From CAVTPD01 sp963736575 (GTDB lineage Bacteria; Bacteroidota; Bacteroidia; Cytophagales; JAAEPT01), in assembly GCA_963736575.1 (NCBI GenBank), contig CAVTPD010000001.1, forward strand, positions 2,108,001 to 2,172,000: a DNA stretch of 64,000 bases, written 5' to 3'. The notes under the pieces are model-generated. The model had not been told where the DNA came from and searched no databases. It saw nothing but the letters and a program-made list of their open reading frames with translations. Shown here one piece after another: positions 54,761-63,523 of this stretch. The position numbers and the translations under genes are program-made. Numbering within the stretch: the stretch's first letter is position 1; each line of letters starts with the position of its first letter.

Positions 54761-55104
54761 TTTAATCTGAAATCTCTTAGGGTATTGTCTTACATAGTTT
54801 AATGGATACTACCTTAACAGCAGATTAACTCCGTTCTTACTCCCTCAACTAAACTATTTTACTGCCGAAGTTCAGATACTACTTTACCGGAAACAAACAC
54901 AAGTGAAAAACACTTGTGCTAGGATGGGGTAGAAGCAATTTTAATATTGAGATTTAGCGATACCTACCCTGTTTGTTACTCAAACATAAAATAGCTTAAA
55001 ACGAATACGATTTCATTCGGCTTTTATATTTTTACCTCAACCCGAAATCGCTAATTTACTTAAATCAAAACAGCCTATACACGAACGTTGTGGTTAATTG
55101 AAAT
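54761..55104. other. 344-bp interval without a gene
   Basis: A perfect hairpin CACAAGTG / CACTTGTG (54898-54918) is present. The segments TTTAGCGAT (~54954) and ATCGCTAA (~55047) are inverted relative to each other. A motif CACGAACGTTGTGG lies at 55080-55093, just before the next gene; the GTTGTGG ending recurs (inverted) near 19662. This could be a cassette-type boundary. No ORF of interest was found. Confidence 0.35.
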
Positions 55105-55594
55105 ATGAACAAAAGTAAAATCGATAAAGTAGACTACATTGTGATTTCACTCTACCTGTTGATTGGAGGACTTGTTTGGTGGGCTTACAAGTTTTTCATA
55201 ATACCACAGCAGTATATAAATCAGATTTTAATTGCATTGACATTCGTAGGACCATATTCTTTATTTCTGTTGTACTATAAAAGACTTAGAATTCCTTCTG
55301 TATCTTTAATATGGTTTTGTATTGGTTTTTTGCAATGGTTCTTGTTGAACAAACTAAAAGACAATTCTGATTTTAAATCTGAAGCAGGAACTTATGCTGA
55401 CTATAGATTTAAATCTATTGGCAATGATGATGATTTTCACTGTATTTAGAATATTAAGCCTTTTGATTACAAATCAGGAATTTATGGTGGCTGCTTGGTT
55501 TTCACCGAAGGATAACAGAAAACTGAATTTCCTTGACTATATATTCACATTTTCTGGACTAATATTAAGTACAATAGTAATTACAGAATTATAA
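55105..55594 (+). pseudogene. Small multi-helix membrane protein, single frameshift
   Basis: The frame beginning at ATG 55105 has helices YIVISLYLLIGGLVWWAYKF, INQILIALTFVGPYSLFLLYY and VSLIWFCIGFLQWFLLNKL, then turns polar (RFKSIGNDDDFHCI) and stops at 55449. The next frame supplies a matching helix (MMMIFTVFRILSLLI) and the end (AAWFSPKDNRKLNFLDYIFT, LILSTIVITEL). A single indel near 55420 would join them into a ~160-residue five-helix protein. The family is not recognised. It stands alone after a possible cassette boundary. Confidence 0.5.
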
Positions 55595-55766
55595 ATAAAA
55601 ACTAACCGCAATCCTCACTGACCTAAACATATACTGAAACCTAATTATTATTCCCAAAAACAAAATTCTTAGCAAATCATAAAAACTAGATTTAGCATAT
55701 AGCCCACTTTTATCTTTTTAAAATAAAATATACATAGGTAAAGAATTTATAAAGCCTGCAAATACG

Positions 55767-56804
55767 CTACCCCTCTTCTTCAATTTTAATAATCTTTCCA
55801 TTTTCAACCAGATGAATTTCATAGGCTGTTCCTTCAAAAGAAAAGACTTTTTCTAAAAAATATTTATCGGCTTTTTCAAAACGGGTTTTGTATTTTTCAT
55901 GAATAGGAAGCGGCAATTCTTCCAAAGGAATTGAGATCTCAATTTCAAAACCTTCGTCATAAGTAAACTCTAAACTGGTGGCTGTTTCTCGCCAAGCCAG
56001 CTGCGTTTCATAACCGTCCGAAATAATCTTAGAATTTAAGGAAAGTCGATCGTTCGTAATGATAGAATTGCCGGTATTGTACAACATAAAAACTCCGGAG
56101 ATAAACATGGCCGAATAACCAATTTTCCGAAACACCGTTTCGCTTAAATACGGCAAAATGTATTTAATACTGAACGAAGAAACAACGGAAGCCGCCGCTA
56201 TAGTCAAGCCTAAATAGATAGAGTTGGTAGTGGCTAAACCCAACGAAAAATACAACACTAATTTAACGGTATGCAGGAAAATCTCATTGGCAGCACGGGT
56301 AGCTATGATTTCTTCTTTGCTTAGTCCGTAGCGTAAATAAAACCGATTAAACAATAAACCTACTGCCCCTGTTAATCCAGAAACGAAACCGGCCACAAAA
56401 CCAACTAGGGCTAAAACATACTTTGGATACGGTTTTTGGTCTTCTAAAAGCTTTTTCTTTGGTTTAATTAATTCTCTTACGTTCGATATTAAAAAAATGG
56501 CTATCACAAACTGTAAATAAATGGGATTAGCGTACTTTATAAGGTATGCCCCTACTATTACCGCGGGTATTGAAAAAGGAACAAACAAGAAAAAGATCTT
56601 CCAACTTATGTGCTTTTTAAAAAAGTATATCCTAGAAGCCGAACTGGTAAACGTACCAATAGTTAAGGCTACCGGAATTGCCGTAGAAGTCAATAATAAT
56701 GAAAGTATGGGGATTAACACCAAACTGGCACCACCGCCACAAATGGCACTTATCCAAAAGGCTACAATGGTGGCTACAAAGAGTAATAGAATTTTAAAAA
56801 TCAC
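55767..56804 (-). CDS. TSUP (TauE/SafE) family permease with extra C-terminal domain
   Basis: 345 residues. The first ~250 contain eight membrane helices with the family motifs AICGGGASLVLIPILSLLL in the first repeat and GFVAGFVSGLTGAVGLLFNR in the second. The family exports sulfite, sulfoacetate or other organic anions. The last ~85 residues (LAWRETATSLEFTYDEGFEI, PLEELPLPIHEKYKTRFEKADK, ending GKIIKIEEEG) form a soluble appendix that ordinary TSUP proteins lack. It follows a ferredoxin-type reductase gene on the same strand, separated by that gene's terminator. The substrate is unknown. Confidence 0.82.
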   Translation of the reverse strand: MIFKILLLFVATIVAFWISAICGGGASLVLIPILSLLLTSTAIPVALTIGTFTSSASRIYFFKKHISWKIFFLFVPFSIPAVIVGAYLIKYANPIYLQFVIAIFLISNVRELIKPKKKLLEDQKPYPKYVLALVGFVAGFVSGLTGAVGLLFNRFYLRYGLSKEEIIATRAANEIFLHTVKLVLYFSLGLATTNSIYLGLTIAAASVVSSFSIKYILPYLSETVFRKIGYSAMFISGVFMLYNTGNSIITNDRLSLNSKIISDGYETQLAWRETATSLEFTYDEGFEIEISIPLEELPLPIHEKYKTRFEKADKYFLEKVFSFEGTAYEIHLVENGKIIKIEEEG

Positions 56805-56839
56805 AATATCTTTTTCTTTAAATGAAAAACAAGGGCATA

Positions 56840-56864
56840 AAAAAAGCCCCGAATGGGGCTTTTA
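56840..56864 (-). terminator. Terminator after the ferredoxin-type reductase
   Basis: Perfect stem AAAAGCCCC / GGGGCTTTT with a GAAT loop and a longer A-run on the left. It separates the reductase gene from the TSUP gene. Confidence 0.9.
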
Positions 56865-56867
56865 ATA

Positions 56868-57964
56868 TTATTCAAAATCTATAACTACTTTCTTCGTTTT
56901 TGGTCGGCCTACACAGGTGAGCACATAACCCTCAGCTTTTTGCGCATCGGTTAAGCCCATATCAACGTCCATGGCTACTTCACCTTCAACACATTTACCC
57001 ATACAGGCAGTACATAAACCACTTTGGCAAGAATAAGGGATATCAATTCCTTTATCCATGGCGGTAAAAAGAATGGTATCGTCTGTTACTTGGAACTCAA
57101 ATTCTTCGCCACCTAATTTGGCAATAACGGTAGAACCGCCTTCCACTTCACTTTCTTTTTTTTCACCCACTTCTACATCTGCCACAAAGCTTTCACGGAA
57201 AATCTGAGAAGCTGGTATGTCTACACTTTGTAAAGTTAAATCAGCCACGTGCATCATTCCAGAAGGACCACAAATGTAATATTCTTTGTCTTTACTAGGA
57301 TTCAATTGAATACTCCCGAATAAAGCTATGTATTGATCAATAGTTAAATAACCACTGGCATTCACTACTTTTTTCCCGAAAATAGAATTAAACAAACCTT
57401 TTTTCTTCACAGGTTGCTCAACGGCGTCTTCGTCAAAATGAGAAGCGTATTTTAAACGGTCTGGGTATTGATTCGCCCATTTTTCAATTTCTTCTTTAAA
57501 GATTACCGAGTTTTTATCGCGGTTAGCATAAATCAAGTTCACCTTAGAATTAGGCTCTTGCGTTAATACTGTTTTTAAGATCGAAATCAAAGGCGTAATT
57601 CCACTACCACCACCTAAAAGAACAATTTCTCTGGAAGCCGAAGGATTTGCTTCTAATTTAAAATTACCCATGGCCGGCAAAATGGAGATTTCGTCGCCCG
57701 GTTTTAGGTTTTCGTTTACGTAATTAGACATTAAACCGTCTTTTACGCGCTTAACAGCCACCGCCGGATTTTCATCTGTATAAGGGGAAGAACAAAGCGA
57801 ATACGCTCTTCTTACTTCTTTACCATCTATAGTATACAATTAAGGGTTAAAAACTGGCCCGATTGATATGTAAAATCGAAACTTGGTTTTTCAAAAACTA
57901 TCTCAACAGCGTCAGCCGTTTGCTTATTTACTTCTTTAACTTTTAGCTTAACAATATCAGTCAT
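56868..57964 (-). pseudogene. Ferredoxin-NAD(P)H reductase with C-terminal 2Fe-2S domain (PaaE-like), frameshifted near the 5' end
   Basis: From ATG 57964 the frame reads MTDIVKLKVKEVNKQTADAV, FDFTYQSGQFLTL and stops at once after a shift. The neighbouring frame carries on YTIDGKEVRRAYSLCSSPYT, the FAD-binding motif, to 56868. A small indel (one or two bases) near 57840 breaks it. Domains are FAD (R-A-Y-S), NAD(P)-binding (LGGGSGITPLISILK, YYICGPSGMM), and a plant-type 2Fe-2S ferredoxin with Cys ligands in PYSCQSGLCTACMGKCVEGE and VLTCVG. It resembles phenylacetyl-CoA epoxidase reductase subunits, but no other paa genes are present. It would pass electrons to an oxygenase. Confidence 0.75.
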
Positions 57965-58113
57965 AATCTTATTCATCTTGAAAAAGGATTTATCCCGCAA
58001 AATCCTTTATGCCGTTGAATTTACGTTATTATTCTTAATCTCCTGTCCAATTTATAACTGAAAGTGTTGAAAAAGGCTTTTAAGCTTTAAAAGACAGAAA
58101 AGAACAATTTACC

Positions 58114-58121
58114 TATATTTG
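58114..58121 (+). promoter_or_regulatory. -7 element before purB
   Basis: TATATTTG, a perfect TAnnTTTG match, is 32-39 bases before the purB ATG. Confidence 0.55.
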
Positions 58122-58152
58122 CAGCTTATCAATTTTGAACAAGCTCAAAAAG

Positions 58153-59505
58153 ATGGATTTAAATATACTAACCGCCATTTCTCCTATCGATGGAAGATAC
58201 CGATCTAAAAATGTAGAACTAGATGCTTATTTTTCTGAATACGCATTGATTAAATACCGTGTTTTAGTTGAAGTGGAGTATTTTATTGCACTTTGCGAAC
58301 AAGGACTGCCACAATTAGCTGCGGTAGACAAAAGCATTTACGGCGCATTAAGAGCTTTATACCAAAACTTCACCTTAGAAGATGCCCAATGGATAAAAGA
58401 CAAAGAAGCCATTACCAACCACGATGTTAAGGCCGTTGAATATTTCATTAAAGAGAAATTTGACAACTTAAACTTACAGCCTTTTAAAGAGTTCATTCAT
58501 TTTGGTTTAACCTCACAAGACATTAACAATACATCGGTACCCTTAATGTTGCGTGACTCTATAAAAGAAGCATACATACCTACTTTAAACAAAATTATAG
58601 GGATGTTAGATTCTAGAGCAAAATCTTGGAAAGACATCCCCATGTTGGCTAAAACACATGGTCAGCCGGCTTCCCCTACCCGTTTAGGTAAAGAGATTTA
58701 TGTTTTTGTAGAACGTTTAAAAGAACAATTGGCCATTCTTGAAACCTGTAAATACTCTTCTAAATTTGGTGGTGCTACGGGTAATTTTAATGCCCACAAC
58801 GTAGCTTACCCAAACATCAACTGGATTGATTTCGGTAATAATTTTGTAAACAACATTTTAGGGATTTCAAGATCTCAGGTAACTACTCAAATAGAACATT
58901 ACGATCATTTAGGTTCTATTTTTGACGCTTTAAAAAGAATCAACGTAATACTAATTGATTTCTCTAGAGATGTATGGCAATACGTTTCCATGAACTATTT
59001 CAAACAAAAAATTAACAAAAACGAAGTAGGTTCTTCTGCCATGCCGCATAAGGTTAACCCAATAGATTTTGAAAATGCAGAAGGAAACTTAGGCATTGCT
59101 AATGCTATTTTTGAGCATTTAAGTGCTAAACTTCCTATTTCAAGATTACAAAGAGACTTAACCGATTCTACCGTTTTAAGAAACATTGGTGTTCCTTTAG
59201 GACATACTTTAATTGCGCTTAAATCTTTAGAAAAAGGGATTGGTAAATTAGAATTAAATGAAAAAGCTATTCTTCAGGATTTAGAAGACAATTGGGCGGT
59301 AGTAGCAGAAGCCATTCAAACAATTTTAAGAAGAGAAGCGTATCCTAACCCTTACGAAACTTTAAAAGAACTTACCAGAACCAATAGCATTATTAATAGT
59401 GAGTCTATAGCTTCTTTTATAGAAACGCTAGAAATAAGCGATGATGTAAAAGCAGAGTTAAAAAAAATCACTCCGTTTAATTATACCGGTGTTCATTTTT
59501 TTTAG
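58153..59505 (+). CDS. purB: Adenylosuccinate lyase
   Basis: 450 residues from ATG 58153 (MDLNILTAISPIDGRYRSKN); an in-frame TTG 18 bases earlier is less likely. It catalyses two steps of purine synthesis, splitting fumarate from SAICAR and from adenylosuccinate. The fumarase/aspartase superfamily signature is GSSAMPHKVNPIDFENAEGN. The conserved His-bearing regions THGQPASPTRLG and FGLTSQDINNTSVPL (acid-base residues) are present. The length is typical of the E. coli-like type. It appears monocistronic. Confidence 0.95.
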   Translation: MDLNILTAISPIDGRYRSKNVELDAYFSEYALIKYRVLVEVEYFIALCEQGLPQLAAVDKSIYGALRALYQNFTLEDAQWIKDKEAITNHDVKAVEYFIKEKFDNLNLQPFKEFIHFGLTSQDINNTSVPLMLRDSIKEAYIPTLNKIIGMLDSRAKSWKDIPMLAKTHGQPASPTRLGKEIYVFVERLKEQLAILETCKYSSKFGGATGNFNAHNVAYPNINWIDFGNNFVNNILGISRSQVTTQIEHYDHLGSIFDALKRINVILIDFSRDVWQYVSMNYFKQKINKNEVGSSAMPHKVNPIDFENAEGNLGIANAIFEHLSAKLPISRLQRDLTDSTVLRNIGVPLGHTLIALKSLEKGIGKLELNEKAILQDLEDNWAVVAEAIQTILRREAYPNPYETLKELTRTNSIINSESIASFIETLEISDDVKAELKKITPFNYTGVHFF

Positions 59506-59583
59506 AAAGTAGATAAGTAACTTACTCGAAAACAATACTATTTAAGATTTTAGTGTAAATTGGCGTAATTAAGTTTTCATGTT

Positions 59584-60279
59584 ATGAATGGCAAGAAAAA
59601 CCTGATTGCGCTTCTTTTTATACTATTTGCTAATGTTGCTTTTTGTCAATTAAAGACAAAGCTTAGACTTTACGCAGACCCCTTTAACGCTTTACAAAAA
59701 TATTCAGCTGAAGCTAAGTTTGGGGCTTTTATTCAACTAGAACAGTTTCTTGATCTGAATAAAAGTATTACGCTTGGTGTTGGGGCAACCTCAACGCACT
59801 TAGACCACAGAGATGTTTATAATAAAAACATTTATGGTGCTTTAAGTTCCAAAAACTTAGGTTTAATTGAAGATAATGCGCGGTTCACATTTTTAGTCAC
59901 CAGCATTTCTGTACCGCTAGAATTCAACTTCTATTTACGAAAATACTTATCGTTCTTTGCCGGAGCACACTTAAACATCCCTTATAGATTAGACATAATT
60001 GGTTGGGATAATCAGCCAAATATTTACGAAGATTTAGGAGAAGTTTATACCGAAGAAAATGTTAGCACAAACAATCTTAAACCATATGTAAACTTTGTTT
60101 TAGGGGCTAACGCAACCGTTTTCAGAAGAGTTGATATTGGGCTACAGTTTGATATTAATCACATGAATATGTTTCAGGATTACGAGTTCACTAACACCTC
60201 TAAATGGGGAAAAGAATCCTCTGAATACTTCTTTGTTAGTCTTTCATTAAGATTTATGCTATTTAGGTTAAAAATCTAA
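59584..60279 (+). CDS. Outer-membrane beta-barrel protein
   Basis: 231 residues with signal peptide (MNGKKNLIALLFILFANVAFC). The rest shows alternating hydrophobic strands with aromatic ends (KYSAEAKFGAFIQLEQF, SISVPLEFNFYLRKYLSFFA, FVLGANATVFRRVDIGLQF) and ends in strand FVSLSLRFMLFRLKI, consistent with a small beta-barrel of the OMP_b-brl type. It lies 7 bases upstream of the secreted CHAT gene, so the two are probably one operon. Its role may be to support that protein at the outer membrane; this is inference. Confidence 0.7.
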   Translation: MNGKKNLIALLFILFANVAFCQLKTKLRLYADPFNALQKYSAEAKFGAFIQLEQFLDLNKSITLGVGATSTHLDHRDVYNKNIYGALSSKNLGLIEDNARFTFLVTSISVPLEFNFYLRKYLSFFAGAHLNIPYRLDIIGWDNQPNIYEDLGEVYTEENVSTNNLKPYVNFVLGANATVFRRVDIGLQFDINHMNMFQDYEFTNTSKWGKESSEYFFVSLSLRFMLFRLKI

Positions 60280-60286
60280 TTTCATT

Positions 60287-62791
60287 ATGCGTATCCGAAT
60301 AATATACCTGATCATTTCTTTATTCATATTCTGTGCATCCGCTTCAGCTCAAAAGAAAATCTTTAGATTAATTCGAAAAGAGAAGCTAGACAAAGCCATT
60401 GAATACGGTGAGAAAAAGCATGTGAAATACAGCGCTTATGAAGACAACCCAGCTGCCGAAAAAAAAGACATGATTATTCTGGAAGGTTTAGGCAAAGCCT
60501 ACTACCTAAAAGGAAATCTAACGGCTGCCGAAAAGAGATATAACAAAGCCTATAACATTGCTGTAGTACGTTTAGAAAAGAAAAAACAAAGACAAAAATA
60601 CTACTACGAAGCCGTAAATGATTTAGCTTATTTTTATTTACAAACAGGTAATTATATAGAGGCTGAAGAAAAAGCAATAATTGCAGACTCCTTATATAAC
60701 CTTAGATACAACGATAACAACCCCATCCGTTACCGCCCTTATTTAACTCTTGGAATTTTACATTATAAATTTGATAACGATGATACGGCATCTTATTTAC
60801 TTGAAAAATATGCAGAAGCCATTAAATACTCTAATTACACAAACAAGTATGAAGTAGATAGATATGCTGAAATCTATCATACCCTAACAAAAATAGAGTT
60901 AGAAAAAAACAACTTTAAAAACGCCAAAAAATACGCACACAAAAACTACCATTATCAAAAACACTTATGGACCGAAATGGAAGTAGGTGCTAATAATGTT
61001 AATAAAGTAGAAGCCATGAATTTGCTTGCCGACTACTACAGTAAGGTAGGCAATTTTAAAAAAGCCCATAAATACGCCGACAAATCCTTAAAATTCTTTA
61101 ATAAAAAAATTGGTTATAACGACCGTCTATTAGCAGACACCTATTTTACCTATGGTAAAATAGCCTATGCGGAAGATAGTTTAAGAGATGCCAACGAATA
61201 TTTAGACAAGGCTACTTCTAATATATTAAGCTACATAAAAAACAACTTTGCCGGACTTAGTGAATACGAGAAAGAAAACTTTTATACAGACCTAAAGAAA
61301 AACATTGAATACTATTATTCTTTCGCTTATACCTACATAAACACTTACCCGCAAGATACCACAACAGAAAAATTAAAACGCCAAATCTACAACTATCAAC
61401 TTACCACAAAGGCCTTATTGCTAAATGAAGCCAATAAGTTTTTAGAGAAAATCAGAAACAGCGATAATCCTAAAGTTCAAGAATTATACACCAAACTTAA
61501 AAACACTAAAAACGAATATTCATTAGTAGTTTCTAACTCTGGAAATCTTAATAAAATAAAAGCCTTACAATCATCTATTAACTCTACCGAAAAAGAGATC
61601 ATCAATCTTGTAAATAAAAAGAAAATAGATTCTGATGTTACATGGGAAGAAGTGAGAAATCAATTAAACCCAGAGCAAGCAGCAATAGAAATCCTTAGAA
61701 CAGTTTATTTTGATACCACCACCGTTCTTGATCACTCTAAAAAGAAAGCTAAAAAAGTACTTATTCATGATTTAGTAGATTCATCGGCTTATTTGGCACT
61801 TACATTATTCAACAACAGTACAACGCCGGAAGCCATAAGCTTAAGTAATGGAAATGAACTAGACAAAAAATACAGCTCGTATTACTCTAACTCTATTTTA
61901 CTTAAAAACGAAGACAATTACTCTTACAAACAATTCTGGTCACCAATAAAGAAAGTTCTTGCAGGCAAAAACACCGTATACTTTTCTGCAGATGGTATTT
62001 ATAACTTAATTAATCTAAATACACTACAAAATCCTGAAACAAAAGAATATCTTTTTGATGAAATAAAAATATACAACGTAACCAATACACAAACACTTAC
62101 CGAAGAAAAAGAAAAATTGAGCTTCAAGACCGCTCTTCTTGTTGGAAACCCAGATTATACCATTCATGAAGACACTCCTGATTTAATAAAAAAACCATTT
62201 TCTTCTTTACCCGGAACAGAAAAAGAGGTTTCTACCATTGATTCACTTTTTAAAGCCAGCGGTTTAAAAAGCACCCTACTCATAAAAGGGAATGCTAGTG
62301 TTCAAAAAATTAAAGAACAAGATCCTGTTGATTTAATCCACATTGCCACCCATGGTTTTTTTATTGATAATGCTTCTACCAAAAGCAACCCTATGATAAA
62401 CTCTGGATTAGCTTTTGCCGGTGCCAACGAAAAGTATTACTACAAGGAAGGCGAGCCTATTTTAACCGCTTACAAAGCCTCTAACCTAGATTTAGACGGC
62501 ACTCAAATAGTGATTCTTTCTGCGTGTGAAACTGGTTTAGGCCAAATTAAAAATGGTGAAGGTGTTTACGGCCTACAACGCTCTTTTCAGGTAGCGGGAG
62601 TCCAAAATATAGTTATGAGTATGTGGAAAGTAGATGACCAAGCTACACAAGAGTTAATGATTACTTTTTATACGGAACTTTTCTCTGGCAAGAATGTTTA
62701 CGAAGCGTTAAGCATTGCAGAGCAAAAAACGAGAGAGAAACATCCTGAACCATACTATTGGGGACCATTCAAGTTGTTAGGTATTTATTAA
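60287..62791 (+). CDS. Exported TPR-CHAT domain protein (caspase-like fold)
   Basis: 834 residues. Signal peptide 1-21 (MRIRIIYLIISLFIFCASAS). TPR-like helical repeats span ~25-440 (LGKAYYLKGNLTAAEKRYNK, AYFYLQTGNYIEAEEKAI, KKAHKYADKSLKFF). The CHAT peptidase-like domain covers ~500-834. Its catalytic pair is intact: His689 in DLIHIATHGFF and Cys747 in VILSACETGLGQIKNGEG, with the ending PYYWGPFKLLGIY. CHAT proteins are clan CD proteases, best known in the cytoplasm. This one appears exported and is paired with a beta-barrel gene. The substrate is unknown. Confidence 0.88.
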   Translation: MRIRIIYLIISLFIFCASASAQKKIFRLIRKEKLDKAIEYGEKKHVKYSAYEDNPAAEKKDMIILEGLGKAYYLKGNLTAAEKRYNKAYNIAVVRLEKKKQRQKYYYEAVNDLAYFYLQTGNYIEAEEKAIIADSLYNLRYNDNNPIRYRPYLTLGILHYKFDNDDTASYLLEKYAEAIKYSNYTNKYEVDRYAEIYHTLTKIELEKNNFKNAKKYAHKNYHYQKHLWTEMEVGANNVNKVEAMNLLADYYSKVGNFKKAHKYADKSLKFFNKKIGYNDRLLADTYFTYGKIAYAEDSLRDANEYLDKATSNILSYIKNNFAGLSEYEKENFYTDLKKNIEYYYSFAYTYINTYPQDTTTEKLKRQIYNYQLTTKALLLNEANKFLEKIRNSDNPKVQELYTKLKNTKNEYSLVVSNSGNLNKIKALQSSINSTEKEIINLVNKKKIDSDVTWEEVRNQLNPEQAAIEILRTVYFDTTTVLDHSKKKAKKVLIHDLVDSSAYLALTLFNNSTTPEAISLSNGNELDKKYSSYYSNSILLKNEDNYSYKQFWSPIKKVLAGKNTVYFSADGIYNLINLNTLQNPETKEYLFDEIKIYNVTNTQTLTEEKEKLSFKTALLVGNPDYTIHEDTPDLIKKPFSSLPGTEKEVSTIDSLFKASGLKSTLLIKGNASVQKIKEQDPVDLIHIATHGFFIDNASTKSNPMINSGLAFAGANEKYYYKEGEPILTAYKASNLDLDGTQIVILSACETGLGQIKNGEGVYGLQRSFQVAGVQNIVMSMWKVDDQATQELMITFYTELFSGKNVYEALSIAEQKTREKHPEPYYWGPFKLLGIY

Positions 62792-62852
62792 TATAACTTC
62801 TCTTGTCTACAATGTTTAGTTGTTTATTTTTGTTCGTGAAAACTAAATACTG

Positions 62853-63479
62853 ATGAGTAGCAATTCTAAATCTATTCCGAATGATGCACCGGGTGCGAAA
62901 GCACAATTGTTCAACAGTAAATTACTAGAGAATTTATCAAGAACACACATTTCTGTACCTGTAAGTCTATATTTCCTAATTTCTTTTGGGTTATTATATT
63001 CTGCTTTTGTTTATACTGAAATGAATGCCGTCTCTATTATTGGCCTTTATCTTTTCGGTATATTACTGTTTTCTCTTATAGAATATTCTGTACACCGCTT
63101 TGTTTTTCACATGAAGCCTAAAACAGCATTTAGAGAGAAAATAGCCTATAATTTCCATGGTGTACACCATGATTACCCTAAAGATACCAAACGCTTAGCA
63201 ATGCCTGTACCGGTAGCTTTATTGCTAGCATTATCATTATTTGGAATGTTTTGGATAATGATGAACTATTTCACCTATGCTTTTTTAGCGGGTATTTTAG
63301 TAGGCTACGCCAGTTATTTGTTGGTACATTATATTGTACACGTATACAACCCACCAAAAAATATATTTAGATGGTTGTGGATTTACCACGCGGTACATCA
63401 TTACAAAGATTCCTCCCAGTATTTTGGAGTATCTTCACCCCTCTGGGATTTTGTTTTTGGAACAAGGGATAAGAAATAA
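62853..63479 (+). CDS. Fatty acid hydroxylase / sterol desaturase superfamily protein
   Basis: 208 residues with about four membrane helices. The di-iron histidine clusters are present: HRFVFH at ~90, HGVHHDYP at ~107, HYIVHVY at ~158 and YHAVHHYKD at ~175. The end SSPLWDFVFGT is also family-typical. It is likely to hydroxylate fatty acyl groups, perhaps of sulfonolipids or ceramide-like lipids found in Bacteroidota; the exact substrate is inference. The stop is included in a terminator hairpin. Confidence 0.87.
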   Translation: MSSNSKSIPNDAPGAKAQLFNSKLLENLSRTHISVPVSLYFLISFGLLYSAFVYTEMNAVSIIGLYLFGILLFSLIEYSVHRFVFHMKPKTAFREKIAYNFHGVHHDYPKDTKRLAMPVPVALLLALSLFGMFWIMMNYFTYAFLAGILVGYASYLLVHYIVHVYNPPKNIFRWLWIYHAVHHYKDSSQYFGVSSPLWDFVFGTRDKK

Positions 63480-63497
63480 ACTTATCCCTTTTTTTTT
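63466..63497 (+). terminator. Terminator overlapping the hydroxylase stop
   Basis: Stem GGGATAAG / CTTATCCC with loop AAATAAA, which contains the stop codon, followed by nine T. Confidence 0.9.
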
Positions 63498-63523
63498 GCC
63501 CGAATATTTCTCAGCTTTCAGTA

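Noticed and set aside
56868..57964. A phenylacetate degradation cluster
   Set aside because: Only a PaaE-like reductase gene is present; no paaA-D or ring-cleavage genes are in the window.
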